A stretch of DNA of 26,833 bases, taken from the IMG/VR virus record IMGVR_UViG_3300033996_000612, positions 1-26,833 of that record. One strand, given 5' to 3'. Of this stretch, positions 5,256-14,406 are shown one piece after another. The position numbers and the translations under genes were made by a program. Below the pieces are notes generated by a model. It did not search any database. It was not told where the DNA came from and saw nothing but the letters and a program-made list of their open reading frames with translations. The DNA is from a virus. Positions within the stretch are counted from its first letter, which is position 1; every line of letters starts with the position of its first letter.

Positions 5256-8200
5256 TCAGAACGAATTTTTCAGATTTGTTCGGGCATTTCGACGAATGCG
5301 ATCTGCATTTTTGTCGATGAAGTCGGATGCCTGGGCAGGCGGAAGAGCTAGCAGCCGCTCCCTATTCTGCTCGATAAACTTGCGGTAACCCTGACCAACG
5401 GCCTGCTGGTAGGCGTATTTCTCTTCGCGTGTGAGTTCTCGACGCGTGCCGTTTTCGTTGACCTTGACCGTGATTGCCGGCACCGGCATGAAGACGCCTT
5501 TGCTCGCGAGCTGGCCGAGGGTATTCCAGGCGGGGTCTTCTGAACGCTGGGTAATCCAGCGGCTGTACGGGTAACGCTCGACGCGCACTGGCTCACCAAG
5601 GACGTTCAGGATCGGACCTGGTCCGATATCTCGACGGGCGTATGGCACCTGCTGAAGGAAGTATTCGTGACCAAGACCACCGGGTTCAGCCTTAAAGATC
5701 GACGGGTCAGACCAAGCATCGACTTCCTTGAGGATGTTGGGAACGAACGACCCACCAAGCCGTGCCAGGTAACGCGGCATTGATTTCTCGATAACCTCGT
5801 TGGTGTCGTACTTGTAGGCGTTAGCGAAGCCTAAGAACTCCGTGAGACCAGAGATCGCAGATGAGTCCTTCACGATAAACAGGCCGGCCGTGGCTGCATC
5901 CTGAACCTTGGCGATAATGCCCTCCTCATTCCATTTTTCTGGTTCAAACAGCTGGCGATCACGAAGTTCACCGATGGCGCCAAGCAAACCTCCGAATCCT
6001 AGCTGACGGTAGGAAACGTAGGTGTCGCCAACGCGGATCGAATAGGGCTGTCGGCCTTCTGATAGCAGCTGCTTTCGCTTGTTTGGATCGAGGGACTTGA
6101 ACGATCCAGTGATGTCGATGTCACGATCCTCTTCCTTGTCATCATCCCCAAGAAACAGTGCGGCTGCCGTTGCGCCCAACGCCGTACCCAGTGAAGCCTT
6201 TGCTAGCAGCAGGTCACGTCGGGCCGGTGTAAACTGAAGCCCGCCCGGCTGGTCAGACTTGCCAGGTGCGGATTGAACCCAACGATAGACCGCAATCGGA
6301 GCCGCGTAGTTGAGAAGCTCGTTGGTGTAGTTGGCGGCAAAGCGAACAAAGTTGGTTCCAGTCAGGAACTTCAGTGCCGGGAACTTACGTGAAGCGGCGT
6401 TCAACCCTTCGTAAAGCGAACCCATCACACCCTGCGGAACCTCGGTAAACGTAACAGCCTCGCGAATATCCTTAGAGGTCATCAAGACATCGACCGGGAA
6501 GCTCTCCTGGAGAATCTCACGGGTGCGCTTGTTGACTAGGTCAGGGCGGGTGCCTTCAGCGATGGCGCGATCGCGGGCGGCCTTCACTATGTCCGCCTCT
6601 GGAAGCATCAGGTTGCGTGCTTCTTCGGATCCGACCTCCTTGTTGAGCGCGTAAGCCTTCGCGGCTCCGTCAGACATCATGGCGGTAACGTGATCTAGTG
6701 CCAGCATCAGCCGGCTCACGTACTTGGCTTGACTGATTCCCTTGGCAAACAGGTTGCGAGATTCTCCGAGACCTTCGAGTGCGTTGCCGGGCTGGTCTGG
6801 GTTGAAGTTTACTGAGCGGTAAAGCTCGCCGCGCCAGAGCATCGGCCAGAAGTCTCGGAGACCTTCGTTGAGCCCTTTGAGTGCAGACTTGGTGACCAGG
6901 CCGGCTTCTTTACCGGCCATGCCCGCAAGCATAACCGTGTTCAGTGCGCCGTTGAGGATGTTGAGCGCGTTGTCCAGCTGGGTTCGAGTTCCCGACAGAA
7001 CCGCCGCGTACCAGTAATCCCTCAGGACATCCGAGAACCGCACGCCGCCGTCCTGGGCCATAAGGCGGAACATCTCCTGGATAATCTGGTTTCGATTAAC
7101 GCCCTGAGCGGCTTGTGCCCGCTGTGCTAGCTCGGTGAGCTTACGAGCGGTAAGGCCATTGATCTCGGCCACACCAAACTCTGGCGCCACTGCATCTCGG
7201 AAAGCCTGATCCCACAGAAGGAATGTGTCGGGGCCATCGGTCGTAATCTGATCTCCAGCTGTAGCCCTGGCGATGTTGGCGTACTTCAGGATGCGAGGCA
7301 GAGAGCGAAAGAGTTTCTCGCGAGCATCCGGCTTGACCGTCGGCAGCGGAACTTTCTTGGAGAACTCGGATCGGAAAATCTGATCGCGCTTCTTTTCCCA
7401 AGCATTGGTCAGGAGATTAGTGATCTCCGCGATGCCAGCAGGACTGAGGTTACGCAGCTTGGGATCGGCCAGGATAACCTGAAGCATCTTCTGACGCACG
7501 GAGCCCTGGGTTTCCAAGGACTTGGTCAGGATATCACGCCACTTGATCTCGATGGGGGGACCTTTAGGTTGACCGGGGACCTGCTTGATCTTCTTAAACT
7601 CGCGGGCAAACACGTTGTCCGCCTGCTTCATAGCTTCTTTGACTTGGTCGATCGCCTGCTGGCCGGACTCGACAAGCCATTTACGCACCTGCTGGGCAAC
7701 GATCTCGGGGAATGGGATCTTTTGCTTCTGCCGTTCGTTCACCAGTCGGCGATACACCAGCTGCGGAACCATCCACGCATAACGAGCGAACGTAAGCTGG
7801 CGAGCGCGGCCTTGCTTACCGAAGTCAGATCCTGCCTGAACCAACGCGTTCGCGATGCGTGCTTGCAGGTTCAACGCCCGCAGTAAGTCGATCGGATTTT
7901 TGGCGCGTGCGACCTCAAGCTCAGATCGTTGAAGCAGTTCGCCGCCAACGTATTCACGCAGAGCCTTGTCGATGTCGGCGCCCATAAAACCCTGAAACGC
8001 CCGCTCTAGGTTGCCCTTGTAGAAATCCACCCACTTACGGGCTTCAGCCTGCCAGTTATCATCAGTGTCGCGAGCGACCTCACCTCGGAATATGCCCCGC
8101 GATTCAACGCGCTCGGTTGGAGACGGAGGCTGAGGCTGGCCAGGAGCCCCAGCAGGAATCTCCTGGTTCGGGAAAGCCTTGATGTACTCCTCGAAGTTAG

Positions 8201-11200
8201 CGGCAGTCTCCGCTTCGTTGCTCAGCTGGACGTGGGACTTGATGTAGTCCATACCAGCATTGCGTGCTGCGACCCAGGACTTGGTAGCCTGGTAGATCCG
8301 GAGCGCGATCTTCGAGGCTTGATAAACCACGAAGTTCGACAACCCGGTTATGGCCTCGAATACCTTGCCCTTGGGATCGGTAGCGGCGATTACCTTCTTG
8401 AGGACGGCTTCGACCCGGTCGGGGCGTTGATTGCGCTCAGCCTCAGCCTCAGCGGCCCGTTGTTTCCGCAGCTGGACTAGGCGACGGGCTGCTCGCTCTT
8501 CGGCATTTCTGAGAGTTTGCGAAGCAGTCGCAGCTGCTTGGCTTGCAGGGCCTGCTCGTTGCGCTCCTCGAAGCTCAGCACTTCGTCGAGCAATCTGCTC
8601 AACTTGGTTGCCGTACCCAGCTTCGGCGAGGATGCGTCGATATTCTCCATCGGCAAGAAGCGTAGCGAAATCTGGAGTGCCGGCAATAGCTTCCTCGGTA
8701 AGGTCTCCAGCCCTTAGAATCTCAACAGCGTTACGAGTTTCTCCGCGTCGATCCTGAAGTTCGTACAGCGTCTTGGCCCAACTCCATACCGTTTCCTGAA
8801 CCTCTGCTGGGGTCCATTGGTCGCCGGTTAGCTCGGTGAGATACTCCGCTGTGGCCCTTACCTTTGCCGACATAGCAAGGTAGCCCGTGCCTTTGCCGGG
8901 ATCTGTGCCAGTAGCGTTCAGACTTCCAGCAAACATGGCCTGATCGACCAGCGCAAAGTTTGCCATCCACGCGTCGTTAGTCACCTCGTTGACTACGCCA
9001 CGCAGGTTCAACATGAATGAGTTGACCTTAGGCCCACTAAGAGTGATGGAGGTCGGGTCTTCAGAACTCAGTGCCCGAACCGAGTTGTTGATCCAGGCGT
9101 CAAGAACGCTTTGCTCTCCTTTGTTTCCCTGCACTGAACGGCCCATGACCGAGACGATGGCAGCGCGATCGGTTGGGCGGCCGGCAAGGTTCCAATTTTT
9201 CCAGACGTTAAGCGCGTTAATCAGGTTGTTTTCAACGCTGGTTTGAGGGCTCAGACCTGCTAGCAATGCAGCAAATCGAGGAGCATCGACTCCAAAAACA
9301 TCGATTAACGCCTCGGCCGATTTTCGATACCAGCCTCGTTTCACTGCTCCACCTAGGGCAGCAGCAGCAAACTCAGAGACGGATGGCAGTTGATCAAACA
9401 GGTCAACGAATCGTTTTTTGGTATCCGACCGCAGCTTGCGGCGTTCCTCTGGAATAAGGTGACGAGCCTTTTGCTTGTATCCGCGCAGTTTTCCGTCATC
9501 GATGATTTCAGATACGGATCGGCCTAAAACCAAGTCAGTTTCAAACTGCTCACGCACCGCGTCCAGATTGACACGCGCAGCCTGCTTCTCGTTGAGGTTG
9601 GTGCGAATGTATTCGATTGCGGCATCTATTGCTTGAGTGACCGCCTTGCCAGCGCGTAAGGCGTTTTGAGCGGTAATCAGTGCGCCGTTCCAGATGAGTG
9701 CCGGGATTCCAAGCACAGCATCGAAAGTTCCGCCGGTATCAATCTTGAGGTTTTCCAGCTTGGAGATTATTTGGGCTACCTTACTGATTGGCGCTGCCTT
9801 CGGAGCCACCTTTTCAACCTTCGCCTCATCAGCCAACTCCTGTTCCCGCTCTTGAATGGCCGTATCCCGGGCCTCTTCAACGCGTTCTAGCAGCTGCCCG
9901 ACCAGCTCATCTACCTCAGTATCGCGGCCTTCATCATCCAACTCAGAGTCATCAATGATGCCGGCCTTCTCCAGCTTACGCGCCATGGCTTTAACCTGGC
10001 TCTTTTTCATGTCGGAGCCCTCATCCTCCAACTTCTGCTTGGCTTGGCCAATGGGGCCGGCGTCGATATCCTGCTCAGCTTGAGCTAGGCGAGCTTCCTC
10101 AGCTGCTTGAAGTTCGGCTTCGGTGGGTTCGGCGACTACAGGTTCGGCAGGTGTAGGTGCTAGCTTCTTCTCTAATTCCTGAAGCCGCTCTTCATTGAGG
10201 CGACCCAAACGGCCGCGTTTCTGCTTGGTGATACGAAGCTCGTTGAGTTCGGCCTCCTCCGAGATTGCAGGTGCAGGCGCAATACGAACGCCACGTTTTG
10301 CCGCCCGCATTTCAGCCTGCTTTTCCGCGACCGATTTACTGACTGCTGGCGCCATGTATCCCTGCGGAACAGACTGAGGGTACTGCTTACGAAGAAATTC
10401 AATCCGCGCTTCCGGCAGTCGATTCAGCGTTTCGACCTTTAGTTGCTTTCCAGACTCAGCAGCATTCCGAATCGCCTGCCAATGTTCGAGATTCGAGTCT
10501 TCACGTGAAAACTGTTCGCGTACCTCGGCTTGGGTAGCTTTGTTGTCCCGGGCAATTTCTTTGACCCGTGCGTCGTAGTATTGCTGCTCGGTGAGTTCAT
10601 CATCGGGCTTGGGACCAATAGGAGCGGGCTTAGGCGCAGGCCTCGGCGTTTCGCCAGCCACGGCCTCCTGCTTGTCGCGCAGGATAAACCCTTCGTCTGA
10701 AGGATATCCTGTAACCTGCGATTTCTCTTGCAGCAGAAATTGGTCGGTTTCCTGAAGTCCTCCAAAGCGGGTGCGGAGAACCAACCTCTGTCCTGGGGCC
10801 AGCTTTTTGATCTCATACAACCCTTTGCCGACAGCTGTGGCCTTGGCCTTGAGCTTCCGGAGTAGGCTGTTTATTCGTGCTGGAGTGTACTCGGGGGCGG
10901 GAGTGGGAGTAGGCGCTACTGGAGTAGGGGCAGGGGTTACCGGGGCAGCGACAGGCACCGACACTGGAGTCGCCGTAACCTTTACCTCCGGCATTGTAAT
11001 CGTCACCGAAGGCACAACCAACGCAGCAGGTTTCTGTGCAGTTCCAGCCTTCGTCTTAGCTGCTAGCTTCTTGAGTTCAGCGCGAACCTGAAGGCCGTGT
11101 TTACGCACTTCCTCTGGAGTCATTCCAGACCGCTCGACTGCCCACTTCAAGTAATCCGCGTCGCTATCAGATTTTTTTGTCTGCGTCACGATGTACGCAG

Positions 11201-13004
11201 CTAGATCAAAGTCGCTGTCGAATCTCGGCAGGTACGTATCCTGAGAGATGCTGTAACGGGGCTTGGCACCGGCAAGATTCTTGGGGAGCTTCGTGGATGT
11301 GGTGACCTCGACCACCGGAGCGGGTGCTACCCGTGCCTTTACTTGCCGTACTTCTTGCGGGGTGACTTGGACTTCGGCCCCGCTGCTTTCGGCAGGCCGC
11401 CCTCTTTGATCCACTTGTCGCAGTCCCACTTCGATTGGGGGTTGCTGCTCTTCTGCGCGTAGCACGCCTTCATTTGGGCCTTGTTCTTGAACGGCACTGG
11501 ATATGGTAGGTTGAGTTTGTATTGCAGCAGGCTCAACCCCACCCAATCGGGCGCGGTAACCTGCAAGAGTGATAGCACCCTCTTCGCTCAGCAGGCCGGC
11601 ATCTTCGGCCGTGAGTAACTGGTCGAGTTCATCCTGCTCGTCGGGAGCTAAGCCGGTTTCGGAATCGACAGTTGCGGCGGGGGCGGCGGCGGGGGTAGGC
11701 GCGGGGGTCGGAGTTACAACAGGAGTTACAACAGCCTGCGGTTCTGGTGCAGGTGCAGCCACCGGGGCGGGCGCAGGGGCCACCTCTTCGGCTGGCATGG
11801 GAATTCCAGCCTCTTGAGACATCCGCAGGACATCCTCCGGCGTAATCTCGGGCTCGATGTCGATCGGGCCGGTGGGTTGCGGTCCGTCTTCAAGGCCGGC
11901 AACCGTTGCTGTTGAACGCGGCAGCGGGTTTGCGGGATCTGCGCCCGTGGCCTCGGCGATTGCGTTTGCTCTCGCAAGATTCGGATTCCGCTTAGATCCA
12001 ATGGCACCACCAACAAGTCCGCCGGTCGCAGCGCCAATAAATCCAGCCTGCGCCACACCGTCCATGATACCGCGCTCAGGTTCGTAGGTAACCTTGGCAG
12101 CCATGTTGCCCATGGACTGCTCCAATGATTCCTGAAGACCTTCTGTCACGACGCCCTCTACGCCGCCACGAATCATGTTCTGAGTCCGTAAGCTAGCAGC
12201 CTTCGGAATCAGCCTTTCAGCGAGGCGAGCCCCAACGCCACCGATGTTGGATTTTCCAAAACGGATTTTTCCTGCCACGCCAAGCACACCCTCCGACACA
12301 CCGCCGATGGCAGCGTTTAGAAGGAACGATTGAGATTCCAGCTGCGACGCCTGCGCTTGAAGATCCTCAGCTCCTTGCGAGTCACCAGCTGCAAGTCGTT
12401 CAGCAATGCGCCGGTTAATAACTCTGCGGGCATCTTCAGCTCCAGCTTCACCTGCGGACAATCCGTAGAGAGCGCCTGCTCCAACGGGACCTGCTAAAAG
12501 CGCACCTGGAAGTACAGACAGCGTGCTTCCAACGCCGCCAGCAATCTGAGCTGGGATACTTTCTTGAACTCCAGGTAGCGAAGGGAACGTCTCGCGCCCA
12601 AATTCTTGAACGGATTGACCGGCTTTTGAAAGAGCACCTGGACCAGAAGGCTCAACCGTTTGTTGGATCGGGCGACCTGTGTATGGATTGACATTCGGAG
12701 GAGGGAAGAATGCGATAGCTCGTTCCGCGCCTTTCATGGCTCCGCCGAAGCCTTCAGTGATGGCCTTAGGCAGCTCTGAAACCACGCCTCCAATCGTTTC
12801 AAGCGTACCGTAATCACCAGCACGGTACTTTGCGGCCTCCTGTGATTCCGTCTCAGCTGCTAGCTCTTCCTGCCGCTGACTAAGAAGTCCTTGTCGGATC
12901 GCCTGATAATTCTCACGAACGTAGGACTGAGCCTGCTCATCCGTAATGTCATCCGGGAACGCTAACCGGCCTAGTTCGCGTCCAAAGTCGATCTCGATTG
13001 CCAT
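5256..13004 (-). CDS. Giant polyvalent-type internal virion protein (2582 aa)
   Basis: Very large, mostly helical protein of the 'large polyvalent' phage type, probably packaged in the virion and ejected with DNA. N-terminal FPDDITDEQAQSYVREN (16-32) is a motif frequent at the start of such proteins. Three glycine/alanine-rich hydrophobic stretches follow (about 151-185, 226-245, 316-336), perhaps membrane-inserting. Pro/Ala-rich linkers lie near 400-450 and 680-710, and charged coiled coils at about 850-1080. A compact domain spans about 1215-1415 (FGVDAPRFAALLAGLSPQT... NDAWMANFALVDQ... VWSWAKTLYE). Two similar helical segments lie near 1090-1130 and 1540-1590. RDYWYAAVLSGTRTQLDN at about 1997-2014 and QPYSIRVGDTYVSYRQL near 2319-2335 match the conserved C-terminal region of these proteins. 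I see no protease or polymerase motif. A nested frame occupies 11339-11578. GC3 varies along the gene. Confidence 0.85.
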   Translation of the reverse strand: MAIEIDFGRELGRLAFPDDITDEQAQSYVRENYQAIRQGLLSQRQEELAAETESQEAAKYRAGDYGTLETIGGVVSELPKAITEGFGGAMKGAERAIAFFPPPNVNPYTGRPIQQTVEPSGPGALSKAGQSVQEFGRETFPSLPGVQESIPAQIAGGVGSTLSVLPGALLAGPVGAGALYGLSAGEAGAEDARRVINRRIAERLAAGDSQGAEDLQAQASQLESQSFLLNAAIGGVSEGVLGVAGKIRFGKSNIGGVGARLAERLIPKAASLRTQNMIRGGVEGVVTEGLQESLEQSMGNMAAKVTYEPERGIMDGVAQAGFIGAATGGLVGGAIGSKRNPNLARANAIAEATGADPANPLPRSTATVAGLEDGPQPTGPIDIEPEITPEDVLRMSQEAGIPMPAEEVAPAPAPVAAPAPEPQAVVTPVVTPTPAPTPAAAPAATVDSETGLAPDEQDELDQLLTAEDAGLLSEEGAITLAGYRARLGGVEPAAIQTQPTISSAVQEQGPNEGVLRAEEQQPPIEVGLRQVDQRGRPAESSGAEVQVTPQEVRQVKARVAPAPVVEVTTSTKLPKNLAGAKPRYSISQDTYLPRFDSDFDLAAYIVTQTKKSDSDADYLKWAVERSGMTPEEVRKHGLQVRAELKKLAAKTKAGTAQKPAALVVPSVTITMPEVKVTATPVSVPVAAPVTPAPTPVAPTPTPAPEYTPARINSLLRKLKAKATAVGKGLYEIKKLAPGQRLVLRTRFGGLQETDQFLLQEKSQVTGYPSDEGFILRDKQEAVAGETPRPAPKPAPIGPKPDDELTEQQYYDARVKEIARDNKATQAEVREQFSREDSNLEHWQAIRNAAESGKQLKVETLNRLPEARIEFLRKQYPQSVPQGYMAPAVSKSVAEKQAEMRAAKRGVRIAPAPAISEEAELNELRITKQKRGRLGRLNEERLQELEKKLAPTPAEPVVAEPTEAELQAAEEARLAQAEQDIDAGPIGQAKQKLEDEGSDMKKSQVKAMARKLEKAGIIDDSELDDEGRDTEVDELVGQLLERVEEARDTAIQEREQELADEAKVEKVAPKAAPISKVAQIISKLENLKIDTGGTFDAVLGIPALIWNGALITAQNALRAGKAVTQAIDAAIEYIRTNLNEKQAARVNLDAVREQFETDLVLGRSVSEIIDDGKLRGYKQKARHLIPEERRKLRSDTKKRFVDLFDQLPSVSEFAAAALGGAVKRGWYRKSAEALIDVFGVDAPRFAALLAGLSPQTSVENNLINALNVWKNWNLAGRPTDRAAIVSVMGRSVQGNKGEQSVLDAWINNSVRALSSEDPTSITLSGPKVNSFMLNLRGVVNEVTNDAWMANFALVDQAMFAGSLNATGTDPGKGTGYLAMSAKVRATAEYLTELTGDQWTPAEVQETVWSWAKTLYELQDRRGETRNAVEILRAGDLTEEAIAGTPDFATLLADGEYRRILAEAGYGNQVEQIARRSAELRGAQRAGPASQAAATASQTLRNAEERAARRLVQLRKQRAAEAEAERNQRPDRVEAVLKKVIAATDPKGKVFEAITGLSNFVVYQASKIALRIYQATKSWVAARNAGMDYIKSHVQLSNEAETAANFEEYIKAFPNQEIPAGAPGQPQPPSPTERVESRGIFRGEVARDTDDNWQAEARKWVDFYKGNLERAFQGFMGADIDKALREYVGGELLQRSELEVARAKNPIDLLRALNLQARIANALVQAGSDFGKQGRARQLTFARYAWMVPQLVYRRLVNERQKQKIPFPEIVAQQVRKWLVESGQQAIDQVKEAMKQADNVFAREFKKIKQVPGQPKGPPIEIKWRDILTKSLETQGSVRQKMLQVILADPKLRNLSPAGIAEITNLLTNAWEKKRDQIFRSEFSKKVPLPTVKPDAREKLFRSLPRILKYANIARATAGDQITTDGPDTFLLWDQAFRDAVAPEFGVAEINGLTARKLTELAQRAQAAQGVNRNQIIQEMFRLMAQDGGVRFSDVLRDYWYAAVLSGTRTQLDNALNILNGALNTVMLAGMAGKEAGLVTKSALKGLNEGLRDFWPMLWRGELYRSVNFNPDQPGNALEGLGESRNLFAKGISQAKYVSRLMLALDHVTAMMSDGAAKAYALNKEVGSEEARNLMLPEADIVKAARDRAIAEGTRPDLVNKRTREILQESFPVDVLMTSKDIREAVTFTEVPQGVMGSLYEGLNAASRKFPALKFLTGTNFVRFAANYTNELLNYAAPIAVYRWVQSAPGKSDQPGGLQFTPARRDLLLAKASLGTALGATAAALFLGDDDKEEDRDIDITGSFKSLDPNKRKQLLSEGRQPYSIRVGDTYVSYRQLGFGGLLGAIGELRDRQLFEPEKWNEEGIIAKVQDAATAGLFIVKDSSAISGLTEFLGFANAYKYDTNEVIEKSMPRYLARLGGSFVPNILKEVDAWSDPSIFKAEPGGLGHEYFLQQVPYARRDIGPGPILNVLGEPVRVERYPYSRWITQRSEDPAWNTLGQLASKGVFMPVPAITVKVNENGTRRELTREEKYAYQQAVGQGYRKFIEQNRERLLALPPAQASDFIDKNADRIRRNARTNLKNSF
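11339..11578 (-). CDS. Candidate overprinted gene inside the giant gene, different frame, same strand
   Basis: A 79-codon frame starting GTG at 11578 and ending TAA at 11339, in a different frame from the giant gene (which here encodes residues about 476-556, a low-complexity Gln/Glu/Pro linker). The nested product is basic and protein-like: PYPVPFKNKAQMKACYAQKS, then SKWDCDKWIKEGG, then a Lys-rich tail. Third-codon-position G/C over 33 codons from FKNKAQ onward is 30 of 33 in this frame, but only about 14 of 33 in the giant frame. On both sides the giant frame regains high GC3. This argues that the nested frame is, or recently was, the main coding sequence. No good Shine-Dalgarno sequence with normal spacing is seen. 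It resembles small Lys-rich phage proteins with KAQ and WDC motifs, but I cannot name a family. Confidence 0.55.
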   Translation of the reverse strand: MLSLLQVTAPDWVGLSLLQYKLNLPYPVPFKNKAQMKACYAQKSSNPQSKWDCDKWIKEGGLPKAAGPKSKSPRKKYGK

Positions 13005-13010
13005 AGTAGG

Positions 13011-14402
13011 TTAAAGTTCCACGGGCGCACGACCACGCGGCATTCGCAGGATTGCGTCAAATTGCTCCTGAGACAATCCCAATGGATAGGAGTTCGTTCC
13101 AGCTGCTGTTGGAACGCCTGACTGGTTAAGTGCTTGGCGTAATTGAAGCCCAAGAACTGCGGGATCCATACCGTTGGCCTGAGCTTCAAGCATGGCTTGG
13201 CGAAGCTCCTCTGGATCAAGCTCTGAAAGCGACTCACTTGACATTGAACTGGCTGGCGCAAGCGAATCAACCGGAAGCCTTACTTGAGCTGGAGCCGCTG
13301 CTGGAGCATTGGTTCTACCGCGTCCGATAGGGGGAAGCCCTGCAATAGACCGAACATCCATCACGCGATTTTTGCCTTGAGGCATAGGCGCCCCTGTACC
13401 TAGACCTGTAGTTTTAATGCCTCGACGAGTTGCTCGTTTTTCGCGCTCTAAATTAAGGTCCGCTTGAATCTGCTCAGGAGATTTTCCAATCGAAAATGTC
13501 TGATCTTCAACAACCCTTAGGTTTCCTTGTTTGTCTCGTTCAAGGTTAAATTCTTCGGTGCCTTTATCCTGCATCGTTTGCAGTTGCTTCTCAGCGGCGT
13601 CAATGTCGTCAAAGATTCCTGGCTCTTTATCAGCAGATGCAAGCCTTGCAGCCGTAAGTTGCCTGACTCGCTCAGGGGTCAAATTCATGCGAACTTTCCC
13701 TCCACCAGGAGTCTCTATTTCCTCATATCCAAGAGGCGGCTCTTTTACCGCCCTTGCAGCCGGAACCATGTACTGACGGCCATTGATTGTGATGCGTTGA
13801 CCACTGCCAGCCGGAGCACCAGCTCCCATAGGAGCCGCAGTTATCGGCGCTTCACCTCCGTCGAATATATCTGGCGTGGAAATGTCTTCGATCTGACGGT
13901 TTACTTCATCTGGAAGTTCCGCATCAATCGGCATGAACCCCCGCCGAATCATGGCCACGTTCTCGGCTCTTTTGTCAGCCATCGTTCGCGCTGTACCTCG
14001 TAGGCGTCCAGCTTGGTATGCTGGGCTTCCGATAACTTCCGGAGATAACGGCGGCTGGGTTCCGTACATTGCAGCGATTTCACCCTCGGCGGCTGCTAGC
14101 GTATCGGATTGAAGACGGCGATCGCGCTTCAAAGCAGATCCTGCGTAGTCGGGTAAACCTTGAGAATTTAAAATCAAATCCTGACCAAACTGGCTGGCTG
14201 CCGCATCAAGTCGCGCCTGAATACGTTCCTGCAACGCAGCCTCCCGATCGGTGCCCATTTGGGTGTAATACTGTTCCCGCACCCGCGTATCCTCTCGCCG
14301 CTGCGCTGCTGCTTCCTCCCTGGCTTGGCGTTGATTCGCCAGCTGGAGTCCTGCGAGGTACGATTGCCCAATGTTTTCGAGTCCTGAGAATGGGTTTGCC
14401 AT
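13011..14402 (-). CDS. Putative internal virion / ejection protein (463 aa)
   Basis: Start at ATG 14402, four bases after the upstream stop. A longer frame to 14471 would overlap the neighbour. The N-terminus (MANPFSGLENIGQSYLAGLQ) leads into a long Arg/Glu/Gln-rich coiled coil (about 20-75) with a QMGTDREAALQERIQARLDAA segment. The middle has Pro/Gly/Ala-rich segments and the strand motif GQRITINGRQYMVP. The C-terminus has a helical repeat (PEELRQAMLEAQANG...) and ends LGLSQEQFDAILRMPRG. No enzyme motif is seen. Its place between the small Gly-rich protein and the giant gene, and its helical, disordered character, suit a T7 or P22-like ejection component. GC3 is visibly lower than in the tail genes upstream. 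Confidence 0.65.
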   Translation of the reverse strand: MANPFSGLENIGQSYLAGLQLANQRQAREEAAAQRREDTRVREQYYTQMGTDREAALQERIQARLDAAASQFGQDLILNSQGLPDYAGSALKRDRRLQSDTLAAAEGEIAAMYGTQPPLSPEVIGSPAYQAGRLRGTARTMADKRAENVAMIRRGFMPIDAELPDEVNRQIEDISTPDIFDGGEAPITAAPMGAGAPAGSGQRITINGRQYMVPAARAVKEPPLGYEEIETPGGGKVRMNLTPERVRQLTAARLASADKEPGIFDDIDAAEKQLQTMQDKGTEEFNLERDKQGNLRVVEDQTFSIGKSPEQIQADLNLEREKRATRRGIKTTGLGTGAPMPQGKNRVMDVRSIAGLPPIGRGRTNAPAAAPAQVRLPVDSLAPASSMSSESLSELDPEELRQAMLEAQANGMDPAVLGLQLRQALNQSGVPTAAGTNSYPLGLSQEQFDAILRMPRGRAPVEL

Positions 14403-14406
14403 AAGA

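Noticed and set aside
8477-8650. A second nested frame in the giant gene with high GC3 and a coiled-coil-like product
   Set aside because: The main frame has low GC3 not only here but also in flanking stretches (about 8.65-8.8 and 9.25-9.4 kb), so no sharp switch marks this frame. There is no SD, and the peptide resembles nothing I know. Weak compared with 11339-11578.
5256-13004. Giant protein as a virion RNA polymerase
   Set aside because: The size is suggestive, but I found no T7-type or N4-type polymerase motifs; the recognisable parts match polyvalent ejected proteins instead.
13527-14003. Rightward 158-codon frame opposite the putative ejection gene
   Set aside because: Antisense shadow: composition is Ser/Arg-rich without domain character, while the leftward frame is a coherent protein with tight junctions on both sides.
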